The notes beneath the pieces were generated by a model. The model worked only from the letters and a program-made list of their open reading frames with translations. It did no database searches and was not told the origin of the DNA. Positions 15,461 to 23,795 of a DNA stretch of 32,320 nucleotides are shown here, piece after piece. The stretch lies in contig NZ_KB903542.1 in NCBI RefSeq assembly GCF_000379805.1, positions 117,690-150,009 on the forward strand, read 5' to 3'. Numbering within the stretch: the first letter of the stretch is position 1; the number at the start of each line of letters is the position of its first letter. The stretch comes from Lewinella cohaerens DSM 23179 (GTDB lineage: Bacteria; Bacteroidota; Bacteroidia; Chitinophagales; Saprospiraceae). The translations under genes were made by a program, and so were the position numbers.

Positions 15461-16669
15461 ATGAAAGAGATAAAAGGCAAAAAAATTGTACTCGGAATTA
15501 GCGGTAGTATTGCGGCCTACAAGGCAGTGGTACTCACTCGCTTGTTGGTAAAAGCAGGTGCAGAAGTACAAGTACTTATGACCCCTGCGGCTACCAAATT
15601 TGTTCAACCGCTGACCTTTGCCACACTCAGTAAAAGGCCTGTATTTACGGAAGTGACCGCTGGCGAAGCCTGGAACAACCACGTAGAATTAGGCCTTTGG
15701 GCTGATGCCATGCTGGTAGCTCCTGCCACTGCCAATACGCTGGCTCGTCTTGCCAATGGCATTTGCGACAACATCATCGCTGCGGTTTATCTCTCTGCTC
15801 GCTGCCCCGTATTTGTAGCTCCTGCCATGGATGTAGACATGTGGCATCATCCCAGCACCCAAAGAAATATCGACCTTTTAGTCACCTACGGTAATCATCT
15901 AATCCCTGTGGAAAATGGTGAACTCGCGAGTGGCCTCGTTGGAGAAGGGCGCCTTGCAGAGCCCGAGCATATTGTCGATTACCTAGGGCGCTTTTTTGGC
16001 AAAAGCCAACTACTCAAAGGGCAAAAGATACTCATCACTGCTGGCCCTACTTACGAAGGCATCGACCCTGTACGATTTATTGGCAATCGTTCTTCCGGCA
16101 AAATGGGCGTTGCGCTCGCACAAGCGATTATTGAACAGGGAGGAGACGTAATACTAATCCTCGGCCCTTCTGCACTAAAACCAGAAGGAGAAGGCCTTCA
16201 GCTTATCCGGGTAGAATCTGCGCAGGAAATGTATGATGCTGCAGTATTAGCTTTTCCCGATTGCCAGGCCGGTATTATGGCGGCAGCCGTTGCCGATTAT
16301 CGCCCGGCAAATATGGCGACTGAGAAAATCAAAAAATCCGACGACAAGATGACCATCGAGTTGGTCAAAAACCCGGATATCGCAGCCCAGCTTGGTCGTC
16401 AAAAACAGGCACACCAGCGCCTCATTGGCTTCGCGCTGGAAACTACCCAAGGCGAGGCCAATGCCAAAAGTAAACTGGCCCGCAAAAATCTCGACTTTAT
16501 CGTATTGAACTCCCTGCAAGATTCCGGTGCCGGATTTGGTGTGGACACCAACAAGGTTAGTATCTTCAGTTCGGACAATAAAGTTTACCATTTTGAGTTA
16601 AAAACCAAGGACGCTGTTGCCCAAGATATTGTCGCAACCACCTTACTCGACATCAAGTCTAAAGACTAA
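15461..16669 (+). CDS. coaBC: Bifunctional phosphopantothenoylcysteine decarboxylase / phosphopantothenate–cysteine ligase
   Basis: CoaBC makes 4'-phosphopantetheine from 4'-phosphopantothenate and cysteine in coenzyme A synthesis. I start at the ATG at 15461 (MKEIKGKKIVLGISGSIAAYK); a TTG at 15440 would add seven residues inside the hairpin. The FMN-dependent CoaC half (1 to about 185) has the flavin motif GISGSIAAYK, catalytic His74 (NNHVELG) and PAMDVDMW (121-128). The CoaB half (about 186-402) starts KILITAGPTYEGIDPVRFIGNRSSGKMG and has AVADYRP and the basic KIKKSD loop. Two residues differ from E. coli Dfp: Asp124 where PxMNxxMW has Asn, and Ser157 in ELASGLVGEG where Dfp has the active-site Cys. 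I believe these variants recur in Bacteroidota. Confidence 0.94.
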   Translation: MKEIKGKKIVLGISGSIAAYKAVVLTRLLVKAGAEVQVLMTPAATKFVQPLTFATLSKRPVFTEVTAGEAWNNHVELGLWADAMLVAPATANTLARLANGICDNIIAAVYLSARCPVFVAPAMDVDMWHHPSTQRNIDLLVTYGNHLIPVENGELASGLVGEGRLAEPEHIVDYLGRFFGKSQLLKGQKILITAGPTYEGIDPVRFIGNRSSGKMGVALAQAIIEQGGDVILILGPSALKPEGEGLQLIRVESAQEMYDAAVLAFPDCQAGIMAAAVADYRPANMATEKIKKSDDKMTIELVKNPDIAAQLGRQKQAHQRLIGFALETTQGEANAKSKLARKNLDFIVLNSLQDSGAGFGVDTNKVSIFSSDNKVYHFELKTKDAVAQDIVATTLLDIKSKD

Positions 16670-16678
16670 AAATACAAC

Positions 16679-17587
16679 ATGAGAAATTGGATACTTTTGG
16701 CCTTCCTCGTGGGCTTTACCGGCCTGGTACAGGCACAAGAACTAAATGCTACCGTAAAAGTTAACTACCAGCAAGTTCAATTGGTAGACCCCAGCGTCTT
16801 TGCTACATTGGAACAGGCGGTGACAGAGTTCATTAACCAAAAATGGACTGATGACATCTACGACCTCGATGAGCGTATTGACTGCAATTTTATCCTGACG
16901 CTCCAAAAAGAAATTTCCGCTACAAGTTTCGAAATGAATTTGGCGATACAATCCTCTCGCCCCATTTTTGGCACCGACCAAAACACGCCCTTACTTAACA
17001 CCATTGACGCTTACGTAACATTCGACTACGAACAGTACCAGCCATTGCAATTTAGCGAAAACCGATTTGACAACAATCTGACTTCTGTACTCGCTTTTTA
17101 TGTTAATGTCATCCTTGGGATGGATTACGACTCCTTCTCCCCTACAGGTGGTGACCCTTTCTTTCAGAAGGCGCAGGAGATTGTCAACAATGTACCCGCA
17201 GGTCTTTATGGTACTTACCTTGGCTGGTCATCTACGGATGCCAGTAACAGCCGGGGCAGCCGCAACCGCTACTGGATTATGGAGAATTTCCTTTCGCCAA
17301 GAATGAAACCTCTACGCCTTGGAATGTATCAATATCACCGCCTTGGCCTCGATATGATGACACAGGATATTGTACAGGCACGAGCGGCGATTGCCGAAGT
17401 GATCAGCACCCTTGGCCAAGTAGACCAGTCCTACCCGAATGCTATTCTTACCCAGCTTTTTCTCAATGCGAAACGCGAAGAGGTTATCGAATTATTCCGG
17501 CGCGGCACTAATACGGAACGAACAACAGTACGCCAGGTAATGACCAGGGTGGACCCCGCCAATGGTGCGGATTACCGAAGTCTCTAA
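16679..17587 (+). CDS. DUF4835 family protein (PorD-like, T9SS-associated)
   Basis: The 302-residue product has a clear signal peptide (MRNWILLAFLVGFTGLVQAQ) and the family's features: ELNATVKVNYQQVQ at the mature start, FINQKWTDDIY, IDCNFILTLQ, FDNNLTSVLAFYVNVILGMDYDSF, and a helical C-terminal half ending VRQVMTRVDPANG. Its place after bamD–rpoZ–coaBC is the usual one in Bacteroidota. Some current annotations call this family PorD and link it to type IX secretion; I rely on memory for that and cannot confirm it here. It is periplasmic by prediction. It starts nine bases after coaBC and is followed 11 bases later by another exported protein, so all are likely cotranscribed. Confidence 0.85.
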   Translation: MRNWILLAFLVGFTGLVQAQELNATVKVNYQQVQLVDPSVFATLEQAVTEFINQKWTDDIYDLDERIDCNFILTLQKEISATSFEMNLAIQSSRPIFGTDQNTPLLNTIDAYVTFDYEQYQPLQFSENRFDNNLTSVLAFYVNVILGMDYDSFSPTGGDPFFQKAQEIVNNVPAGLYGTYLGWSSTDASNSRGSRNRYWIMENFLSPRMKPLRLGMYQYHRLGLDMMTQDIVQARAAIAEVISTLGQVDQSYPNAILTQLFLNAKREEVIELFRRGTNTERTTVRQVMTRVDPANGADYRSL

Positions 17588-17598
17588 CACTATTAGGT

Positions 17599-19140
17599 AT
17601 GTTTTCTCGCTGGCATCAAATACGCTTAATCGTATTCCTATTATTGATAGGTATTGGCCCGCTTTCGCAGAAACTCAACGCGCAAATGCGCGACATCCAA
17701 ACCGAATTACAGTGGGGCAGTCTTGAAAAAGGTCCTTCGGGCAGCTATATTACCAAGGTAGTCGCCGCCGGCGAATGGGGGGCCTTCCTCTTGCGTTATC
17801 GCCCAGCCCGTGGCTTCAACAAAGAACAGTATTGGTTAGAAGAATTTGACGCGCGATTTGGCCTCCGCGCAAGGCATGAGGTAAACCTTTCTCCCAAAGG
17901 TGCGGAGCTTGAGGACCTCATAAGTTTAAAAGGACAACTGTACCTGATCACCAGCAGAACCGTAGCAGAAGCAACCCAGGTATTTGCCCGCTCTCTTAGT
18001 CCTCGAGCACAGGTTACAGGCTCCGAGAAGCTGTTGGCGGACATGGAGAAAGATGAAAAATTTCGCCGCAAACAATTCGACATTGAATACAGCCGTGACA
18101 GCAGTCACCTTTTACTATACAATCAACTTCCCCCTGAAAAAGAGGGCCCCGAACGCTTTACGCTACGCGTGTTTTCTGACAATTTTTCGCTCCTGTGGTC
18201 GCGAGATGTGACCCTCCCTTATCGTGATCAGGGGTTTAGTATCCGTTCTTATCAAGTAGACACAGAGGGGAATGTCTACCTCCTCTGCCGTCAGGTTACA
18301 GGTACAAAGGAAGACCGCATACCGCCTAAATATATGGTCTATGCATACCGACGCAACGGACAGGAAGAAGTCGCTTATCAACTTGACATTGAAGGTATAA
18401 GTTTTCTTAACCTGAGGTTAGAACTAGCCAATAACGGCGACCTCGTTTGTGCAGGCTTCTACGGTATCGGAGGGCAGATTGGCAGTAAAGGCATCGGGCA
18501 TATCAGAATTAATCCGCTCATGAAGGAAGCCTCCAAGGTAGACCTTCTTCCTTTTTCAGAAGCCTTTCTGGAGGAGGCCGGACAATCTTTGCAGCGAGGA
18601 GCAGCACCCGTACTTATCCGGTACCAACTCCGAGATCTTACCCTGCGCTCTGATGGTGGAATTGTCTTAGTGGCTGAACAGTTTTTCCGACAAAACCGCA
18701 CAGAGATGAGCCCAATGATGGGCCCGCAATTTACGAGTTTCGATAATTTCAATGACATCCTCATTGCCAACATTGCTCCCGACGGTACCTACACCTGGCT
18801 CAAGCGCATCCCCAAACGGCAAGAGACGCCCAATGATGGAGGGGCCATTTCCTCCTTTACACAGGTAACCGTACAAGACCGGTTCATCTTTCTTTACAAT
18901 GACAACCCAGAAAACTTTAACCCGGACAGCAAACGTATTTCAGAGATGGATGGCCGCGACGCTGTACTTGCGCTTAGTGAGATTCGCCGCGACGGAGAGT
19001 TGAATACCATCCCTCTTTATGTAAGCAAAGATGCTGATGTAATTACTCACCCCCGCCGCTGCCATCAAATTGGTGCTCGCCTTGTGCTTATTTACGGAGA
19101 AGATGGGCGGGATTACAGGCTGGGCCTCCTCAAGCTTTAG
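17599..19140 (+). CDS. Exported protein of unknown function, beta-propeller-like
   Basis: The 513-residue product carries a signal peptide (about 1-29, ending LNAQ). I do not recognise a named family. The mature protein is rich in beta strands with recurring short units of the kind LYLITSRTV, VYLLCRQVTG, LVCAGFYGIGG, GGIVLVAEQFF, DILIANIAPDGTYTWLKRIPK and RFIFLYNDNP; this pattern suggests a blade-repeat beta-propeller, similar to secreted Bacteroidota proteins annotated only as hypothetical. No C-terminal T9SS sorting domain is visible and no transmembrane segment follows the signal, so it is probably periplasmic. It follows the DUF4835 gene by 11 bases and is probably the last gene of the bamD operon. 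Confidence 0.75.
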   Translation: MFSRWHQIRLIVFLLLIGIGPLSQKLNAQMRDIQTELQWGSLEKGPSGSYITKVVAAGEWGAFLLRYRPARGFNKEQYWLEEFDARFGLRARHEVNLSPKGAELEDLISLKGQLYLITSRTVAEATQVFARSLSPRAQVTGSEKLLADMEKDEKFRRKQFDIEYSRDSSHLLLYNQLPPEKEGPERFTLRVFSDNFSLLWSRDVTLPYRDQGFSIRSYQVDTEGNVYLLCRQVTGTKEDRIPPKYMVYAYRRNGQEEVAYQLDIEGISFLNLRLELANNGDLVCAGFYGIGGQIGSKGIGHIRINPLMKEASKVDLLPFSEAFLEEAGQSLQRGAAPVLIRYQLRDLTLRSDGGIVLVAEQFFRQNRTEMSPMMGPQFTSFDNFNDILIANIAPDGTYTWLKRIPKRQETPNDGGAISSFTQVTVQDRFIFLYNDNPENFNPDSKRISEMDGRDAVLALSEIRRDGELNTIPLYVSKDADVITHPRRCHQIGARLVLIYGEDGRDYRLGLLKL

Positions 19141-19255
19141 GGGTATTACATCTTAAAAACGAAGGCTTTGGTCTATTCTAAACCCATCGTTATTGTATTA
19201 TTCCATTATATTGTAGTATTCAAACCACCAATTTTCTAAACACAAACAGCTCTTA

Positions 19256-19438
19256 ATGTTATTTAGACTTTTATGGCTCGTTCTCATCGGTGCTGTCGCT
19301 TATTACCTCTTCAACCTTCTGGTCGGCCTAGTAAATGCCAATAAATGCAGCTACTGTGATGGCCACGGCTATTGGGAAGGAACCCGGGGAGAAAAGAACT
19401 TCTGTAAAACCTGTAATGGTACAGGGAAAGCTAAATAG
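19256..19438 (+). CDS. Small membrane-tethered protein with DnaJ-type zinc-finger motif
   Basis: The 60-residue product has an N-terminal membrane helix (about 3-27) followed directly by two CxxCxGxG units: CSYCDGHG (31-38) and CKTCNGTG (50-57). This is one half of the central zinc-binding region of DnaJ/Hsp40, where pairs of such units bind one zinc ion. There is no J domain or substrate-binding region. A role as a membrane-anchored redox or folding factor is possible but unproven. The gene stands apart from its neighbours, with 115 bases upstream and 340 downstream. The cysteine spacing is so regular that a chance ORF is unlikely. Confidence 0.75.
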   Translation: MLFRLLWLVLIGAVAYYLFNLLVGLVNANKCSYCDGHGYWEGTRGEKNFCKTCNGTGKAK

Positions 19439-19778
19439 AACAACCACTTAGTTCTTTATTTCATGAATACAAAAAAACTAAATAAGTCACTCTTATTGAG
19501 GGAATAAGTTTACATTTGTACCACATATCACGCGCTTTTTCCGGTAATAGTCTGTCTTAGTATTTAAAAGCCCGCTTACTAAGTAAACCGCATTTTAGTA
19601 TTCCACAGTGTCAGTACCACTGTTCTAATTATTGTTTTTTACAACTTTTACGTCCCCCCCTCCTCAATGAACGTGAGTGACCTCACGATTCACTACCGTC
19701 ACAACTAACATTATTTGGGCTCTTGCCCAAATGATACTAAAACTGATATTAACAACTCATCCTTAAAAACCAATTTTT
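19439..19778. other. Long intergenic leader with a promoter-like element and two hairpins
   Basis: No gene is visible in these 340 bases. They hold a -7-like element at 19511-19518, and further on two compact inverted repeats: CGTGAG-TGAC-CTCACG at 19672-19687 and ATTTGGGC-TCTT-GCCCAAAT at 19713-19732, the second ending 46 bases before the glycine-rich gene. A run of seven or eight C residues precedes them at about 19653-19660. Confidence 0.55.
19511..19518 (+). promoter_or_regulatory. Candidate -7 promoter element (TACATTTG) for the glycine-rich T9SS gene
   Basis: TACATTTG matches TAnnTTTG. It lies 260 bases before the start of the glycine-rich gene, implying a long 5' leader that includes two hairpins. 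The -33 element is not clear; the nearest TTG is too close. Confidence 0.4.
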
Positions 19779-21068
19779 ATGAAAACGAAGATTTCTACAC
19801 TGGTGCTTTTGATGGCACTCTTTGGAACTTATGCTTTTGGGCAAGATTGCGCGACTTCTACACCGCCGTTGGTGAATGACGTTTGTACCTTTAATACCAG
19901 TGGGAATTTCACCGTTCCTGCGGGTTATTCCGTAACTGTATCTGTCCAAGTTTGGGGCGGTGGCGGTGGCGGGGGAAGTGATAGTAACGCTAACTCCGGT
20001 CGAGGTGGCGGTGGCGGTGGTGGCTATTCTACAAGTGTGCACACGATAGATGCGTCTATGATGCAAGTTTCTACTTCTGTGGTGGTTGGGGCAGGCGGAA
20101 CACCCAGTATTGCTGATGGCCCCACACATAATGGAGGAACTTCTAGTTTCCTGACCTCTTCTGCAACTGGTGGAGTTGGAGGGACTGGAAACGTCGGTGG
20201 AGGAGCTGGTGGAATGGGAAATGCTCGTGACGGTGGTAGCGGTGGTAGCGGTAGTAGCGGAAATAATTCCGGAGGCGGCGGAGGCGGAGGATCTGGCCCT
20301 TATATGGGAATTGTTACCAATATGAACGGCGGAAATGCCTCAGGAGCTACTGGAGGAGCCGGCGGACAGGGTAATGATGGTAGTGATCTCCAAAATGGTG
20401 GAAATGGAGGAAATAACGGTGCTTCAGGGCTAGTTGGGCAGAGTCCTGGCGGTGGTGGTGGTGGGAGAGGTACAGGTACAGGTGGATCTGCATCTGGCGC
20501 TGGTGCTCCAGGCCGCGTAATCGTCACAGTAACTGCAGTTACCCCCGTAGAACTCCTCTCCTTCTCCGGCAAAGCTACCCCAAAAGCGATCCAACTCAAC
20601 TGGGAAACGGCTACGGAGCTCAACAACGAAAAATTTGAGATCGAGCGCAGTGCCGATGGTCGTACCTTTAGTATGATTGGCGAAGAACGTGGCCAAGGGA
20701 CTACCCAACAAACTCAAGCTTACCAATTTACCGATCAGGCACCTGTAGCAGGCCTCAATTATTACCGCCTCAAGCAAATGGACTACGACGGCCAGTTTAC
20801 TTATAGCTCGGTAACAGCCATAACATTTACCCGCAAGGGCGCTATCAATGTTTACCCTACCGCTACTAATGGAATGATAAATATCGTGACCGAAGATGAG
20901 GGCAGCTCTCTTGTAAAAGTATTTCATATCAATGGCAGCCTTATGAAGCAGCAAACCTTTGATGGTAACAGCCTACCGCTGGATATCTCTTCCTTACCCA
21001 ATGGGACGTACTTGATTGTAGTAGAAACAAGTAGCCAGACTTATCAGGAAAGAATCTTCAAGTACTGA
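19779..21068 (+). CDS. Glycine-rich secreted protein with T9SS type A sorting domain
   Basis: The 429-residue product has a signal peptide (about 1-21), a short strand-rich opening (FTVPAGYSVTVSVQVWGGGGGGG), a glycine-rich region to about residue 248 with runs of up to eight Gly mixed with Ser, Asn and Thr, then a linker PVELLSFSGKATPKAIQLNW typical of T9SS cargo, a fibronectin-like unit (WETATELNNEKFEIERSADG) and a C-terminal sorting domain from about 350, with INVYPTATNGMINI, GSLMKQQ, and LDISSLPNGTYLIVV. The sorting domain directs export by T9SS and attachment at the surface. The glycine-rich part resembles structural, adhesive or fibrous surface proteins. PorQ is encoded earlier in the window. 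A strong terminator follows. Confidence 0.9.
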   Translation: MKTKISTLVLLMALFGTYAFGQDCATSTPPLVNDVCTFNTSGNFTVPAGYSVTVSVQVWGGGGGGGSDSNANSGRGGGGGGGYSTSVHTIDASMMQVSTSVVVGAGGTPSIADGPTHNGGTSSFLTSSATGGVGGTGNVGGGAGGMGNARDGGSGGSGSSGNNSGGGGGGGSGPYMGIVTNMNGGNASGATGGAGGQGNDGSDLQNGGNGGNNGASGLVGQSPGGGGGGRGTGTGGSASGAGAPGRVIVTVTAVTPVELLSFSGKATPKAIQLNWETATELNNEKFEIERSADGRTFSMIGEERGQGTTQQTQAYQFTDQAPVAGLNYYRLKQMDYDGQFTYSSVTAITFTRKGAINVYPTATNGMINIVTEDEGSSLVKVFHINGSLMKQQTFDGNSLPLDISSLPNGTYLIVVETSSQTYQERIFKY

Positions 21069-21098
21069 TCTTTCTTACAAAAGTCCATAGATTACATT

Positions 21099-21136
21099 GC
21101 CCCCTTATTTGCTGAAGCAAACAAGGGGGCTTTTTT
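21099..21136 (+). terminator. Rho-independent terminator after the glycine-rich gene
   Basis: GCCCCCTT (21099-21106) pairs with AAGGGGGC (21123-21130); beyond one A/C mismatch, TTTGC pairs with GCAAA around a TGAA loop. Six T residues follow at 21131-21136. It lies 30 bases after the stop codon. Confidence 0.92.
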
Positions 21137-21255
21137 CATCTTCTCTATCGGAATACTCCTCCTATTTCCGTAACTTGATTGCAACTACACCCGACAAGAA
21201 GAGTTACAAAGTCCAAGCTCTTCCAATAGGGCTTCTTGACTAAAACCACCTCACC

Positions 21256-21627
21256 ATGCACTTAGGAGCATTTTCTATTAGCCTTGCCGTTAAAGATCTT
21301 CAAGCCTCTAAAGACTTTTACGAAAAGCTGGGTTTCACGGTTTACGCCGGCCAGCAGGAGAAGAATTACTTGATTATGAAAAACGGGAATGCCCTCGTCG
21401 GCTTATTCCAGGGAATGTTTGAGCAAAATATTCTGACCTTCAACCCTGGATGGGACGAGAATGCCAGCCCTCTGGATACTTTTGATGATGTAAGAGTCAT
21501 ACAGAAAGACCTTAAAAACAAAGGCGTAACACTCGCTACCGAAGCCGATGAAACTACCAGTGGTCCAGCCAGCTTTGTGGTCATGGACCCCGACGGTAAT
21601 CCCATTTTGATTGATCAGCATGTATAG
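21256..21627 (+). CDS. VOC (glyoxalase/bleomycin-resistance) family protein
   Basis: The 123-residue protein is a single vicinal-oxygen-chelate module. The first beta-alpha-beta unit reads [27 protein letters not shown], and the second ends [18 protein letters not shown]. The usual N-terminal metal ligand position holds Ser, and the C-terminal Glu position holds Ile or Leu, so a typical metal-dependent glyoxalase I activity looks unlikely. Members of this group are common in Bacteroidota as uncharacterised dimeric proteins. The last eight bases overlap the start of the next, truncated transporter gene (ATG at 21620). It lies 120 bases after the terminator of the preceding gene. Confidence 0.88.
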   Translation: MHLGAFSISLAVKDLQASKDFYEKLGFTVYAGQQEKNYLIMKNGNALVGLFQGMFEQNILTFNPGWDENASPLDTFDDVRVIQKDLKNKGVTLATEADETTSGPASFVVMDPDGNPILIDQHV

Positions 21628-22585
21628 TCGTAAGGCAAGCGTATTACTGCTCAATATTGGGACTGGATTTGTAAGATCCAATCTAATCGTTTTATTGGGT
21701 CGCTTGTTTCGCAAAGAAGACCAAAAGCGTGACTTAGCGTTTATTCTCCGTTATATAGCCATCAACTTCAGCTCCTTTCTAGGCGCATTAGCTATCGGTT
21801 ATACCGGTGAGGCAATGGGCTATACTTATGGCTTTAGCCTTGCTGCCTTAGCTATTTTTAGCTATTTGACACTTTTCTTAATTATCAGAAATAAGCTAGA
21901 CATCCAAGAAAAAGCATTGCCCTTTTCCCCTCTACCTGATCCATTAATTCTTGATCAGGAACAGGACATTAAGCCTCAGCGCAACCCTTTTTATACTGTT
22001 CTAATTATTTCTTTTCTTTTATTTATTTTTTCAAAAATATCCGGCACTGCTTTATCTTTTTTTAGCGATGCCTTCAACCAGATCACTAGATTCCTTTTCC
22101 TTGAACAAGAATCATCTATTTGGCTAGCCGGTATCTTTAACTTTATTAGTTCCATAATAATGGGGTTTGCATTGTTATTTATCTGGCGCAAAAAATCTAG
22201 CCTTAGTTCTTGGCAAAGAATCACCGTTGCATTTTTCGGCGTCCTTTTGGTTAGCCTAATACTCATAGGCGTTGACTACCTCCCCGAAGTCCCTCTACAA
22301 ATAGGCATTATAGGTGCTGGCATCCTGATAGCAGGCGTAGAAGTAGCTATGAGTGCGGTCTCCTTATCTTACATTACTCGTCTGAGTGAACCTAAATATG
22401 CATCTACGACGATTGGTGTGTTTTTTCTCCTCAGCTACCTCTGGACGGAAGGAGTAAGCTATCTAGAAAACAGCTTCTCTGTAGAGATTTCACTGATCCA
22501 TTGTTTTTGCTTAGCGCTAATCATTGGTCTTGCAATGCTCCTCTTTCGAAAAAAATGGCCAACATTAAGTGGTGGTTTGAGGTGA
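21620..22585 (+). pseudogene. POT/PTR-type MFS transporter lacking its N-terminal part
   Basis: The 321-residue frame begins abruptly in what is normally an internal part of a proton-dependent oligopeptide transporter. Residues soon after the start, NIGTGFVRSNLIVLLGRLF followed by RDLAFILRYIAIN, match the POT signature seen as GNGLFKPNISTLVG and RDxxFxxxYMGIN, which lies around the fourth and fifth helices. About 90-100 residues (three helices, including the ExxERF motif) are missing. The remaining frame has roughly eight further membrane helices and no stop codons. The ATG overlaps the end of the VOC gene (ATGTATAG), so translation could be coupled to it. It may be a recent deletion product or a divergent shortened protein; without the proton-coupling motif normal transport is doubtful. 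Confidence 0.6.
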
Positions 22586-22606
22586 TAGAAGACTATTTTA
22601 AATTTG
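22576..22606 (+). promoter_or_regulatory. Promoter (TTTG-N19-TAAATTTG) for the 4-TM / DUF2071 gene set
   Basis: TTTG at 22576-22579 and TAAATTTG at 22599-22606, separated by 19 bases, are an excellent match to the Bacteroidota promoter consensus. A second -7-like TATTTTTG follows at 22608-22615. The start codon of the 138-residue gene is 47 bases downstream. The -33 element lies in the last codons of the truncated transporter frame. Confidence 0.7.
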
Positions 22607-22653
22607 TTATTTTTGAATTGCCTTTGTCCCTCCTTCCATAACAAACACCTAAT

Positions 22654-23070
22654 ATGATCTCTCTTTCAAATGAATATATGAATGCGTTGGCCACGCAAAT
22701 CATTTTCATCAGTGTCTTCCTGGGTGGGTTCTCTGCTACACTATTGGTAACTCTCCTGGTCGCTGATAATGAGCGTAAAATGATGAAGGTCCTAATTGTC
22801 AGTTCAGCAAGTGCAGCCATCCTGTTTATCATTGCTACGTTTGCCATGACCGAGCTGGTAATGTTTACTACCCCTGGTTTTCCATTCAAGGTCGATGAAG
22901 GAGAAATGATACGCGCCCGTACTTTCGGCACCCTCGCTCACATGGGAGGTATTTTAGCGCTAATGTTCACCATTGGAGCATCTGGTTGGTTGAGATCAAA
23001 GCGATTAGGAATTACGACTACGACGCTGGGAACAATTGGACTTATCGCTATTATTGTCTTGTTTTCCTAA
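22654..23070 (+). CDS. Four-helix membrane protein of unknown function
   Basis: The 138-residue product has four likely membrane helices: about 12-37, 45-68, 90-110 and 118-137, with a short soluble loop containing VDEGEMIRARTFGTLAHMGG between the second and third. I do not recognise a family. It has its own good promoter and is followed 11 bases later by the DUF2071 gene, so the two are probably cotranscribed, along with the 66-residue protein after it. Confidence 0.75.
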   Translation: MISLSNEYMNALATQIIFISVFLGGFSATLLVTLLVADNERKMMKVLIVSSASAAILFIIATFAMTELVMFTTPGFPFKVDEGEMIRARTFGTLAHMGGILALMFTIGASGWLRSKRLGITTTTLGTIGLIAIIVLFS

Positions 23071-23081
23071 AAAGCACACCT

Positions 23082-23795
23082 ATGAGTTTTCTCACTGCCG
23101 AATGGCGAAAATTGGCTTTCGCAAATTATGTTATCGACCCTAAGGTATTGGAACCTTATGTTCCCTTTGGCACCGAACTAGACCTCTGGCAAGGCAAATG
23201 TTACGTAAGCTTGGTGGGGTTTATGTTTGTAAATGTCCGCTTACTAGGGGTCAAGATTCCCTTTCATGTCAATTTCGAGGAAGTCAACCTACGGTTTTAT
23301 GTCCGTCGACTTGAGGAGGGAGAATGGAAGCGCGGCGTTGTTTTTATCAAAGAGATTGTCCCCAAACCAGCGATCACTTTTGTAGCCAACACCATCTACC
23401 AGGAAAACTACCAGACCTTAAAAATGCGCCACCGCTGGGAAGAAACCGATGCCACCAGGCTAGTAGAATACCAATGGAAAATGCAGCAAGATTGGTTCAC
23501 CTTCATGGTAAATGCTGATCGGGCGACTAGCGCCATTGAACCCGGTGGTGAAACAGAATTCATCACCGAACACTACTGGGGTTATGCGCATGCTGGCCCC
23601 AAGAAAAGCAACGAATACGAGGTAACACACCCAAAATGGGAGCAATACCAAGTAAATGACTACCAAATTGATGTAGATTACGGTAAGGTTTATGGACCAG
23701 ACTTTGCCTTTTTAAACCAAGAAAAACCTTCTACCGTCATGCTCGCCGAAGGGTCGGCCATCACCGTGGAAGGTAAACGTAAAATGGCTGAATAA
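23082..23795 (+). CDS. DUF2071 family protein (YqjF-like)
   Basis: I start at the ATG at 23082 (MSFLTAEWRKLAFANYVID); an upstream start at 22986 would run 32 residues into the previous gene with unlikely sequence. The 237-residue protein has the DUF2071 features: LxPYVPFGTELDLWQGKCYVSLVGF, the VNLRFYVRR segment, GVVFIKEIVPKPAITFVANTIYQENY, and EFITEHYWGYAH near residue 170. The fold is related to acetoacetate decarboxylase; the biochemical function is unknown. Its stop codon shares a base with the next gene's start (TAATG). Confidence 0.88.
   Translation: MSFLTAEWRKLAFANYVIDPKVLEPYVPFGTELDLWQGKCYVSLVGFMFVNVRLLGVKIPFHVNFEEVNLRFYVRRLEEGEWKRGVVFIKEIVPKPAITFVANTIYQENYQTLKMRHRWEETDATRLVEYQWKMQQDWFTFMVNADRATSAIEPGGETEFITEHYWGYAHAGPKKSNEYEVTHPKWEQYQVNDYQIDVDYGKVYGPDFAFLNQEKPSTVMLAEGSAITVEGKRKMAE

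Noticed and set aside
19441-19500. Imperfect inverted repeat with an A-run after the zinc-finger microprotein gene
   Set aside because: The arms (ACTTAGT and ACTAAATAAGT) match poorly and no T-tract follows in the right direction.
20300-20626. Minus-strand open frame rich in Pro inside the glycine-rich gene
   Set aside because: It is the complement of Gly codons (GGN read as NCC), a usual shadow of a repeat-rich gene.
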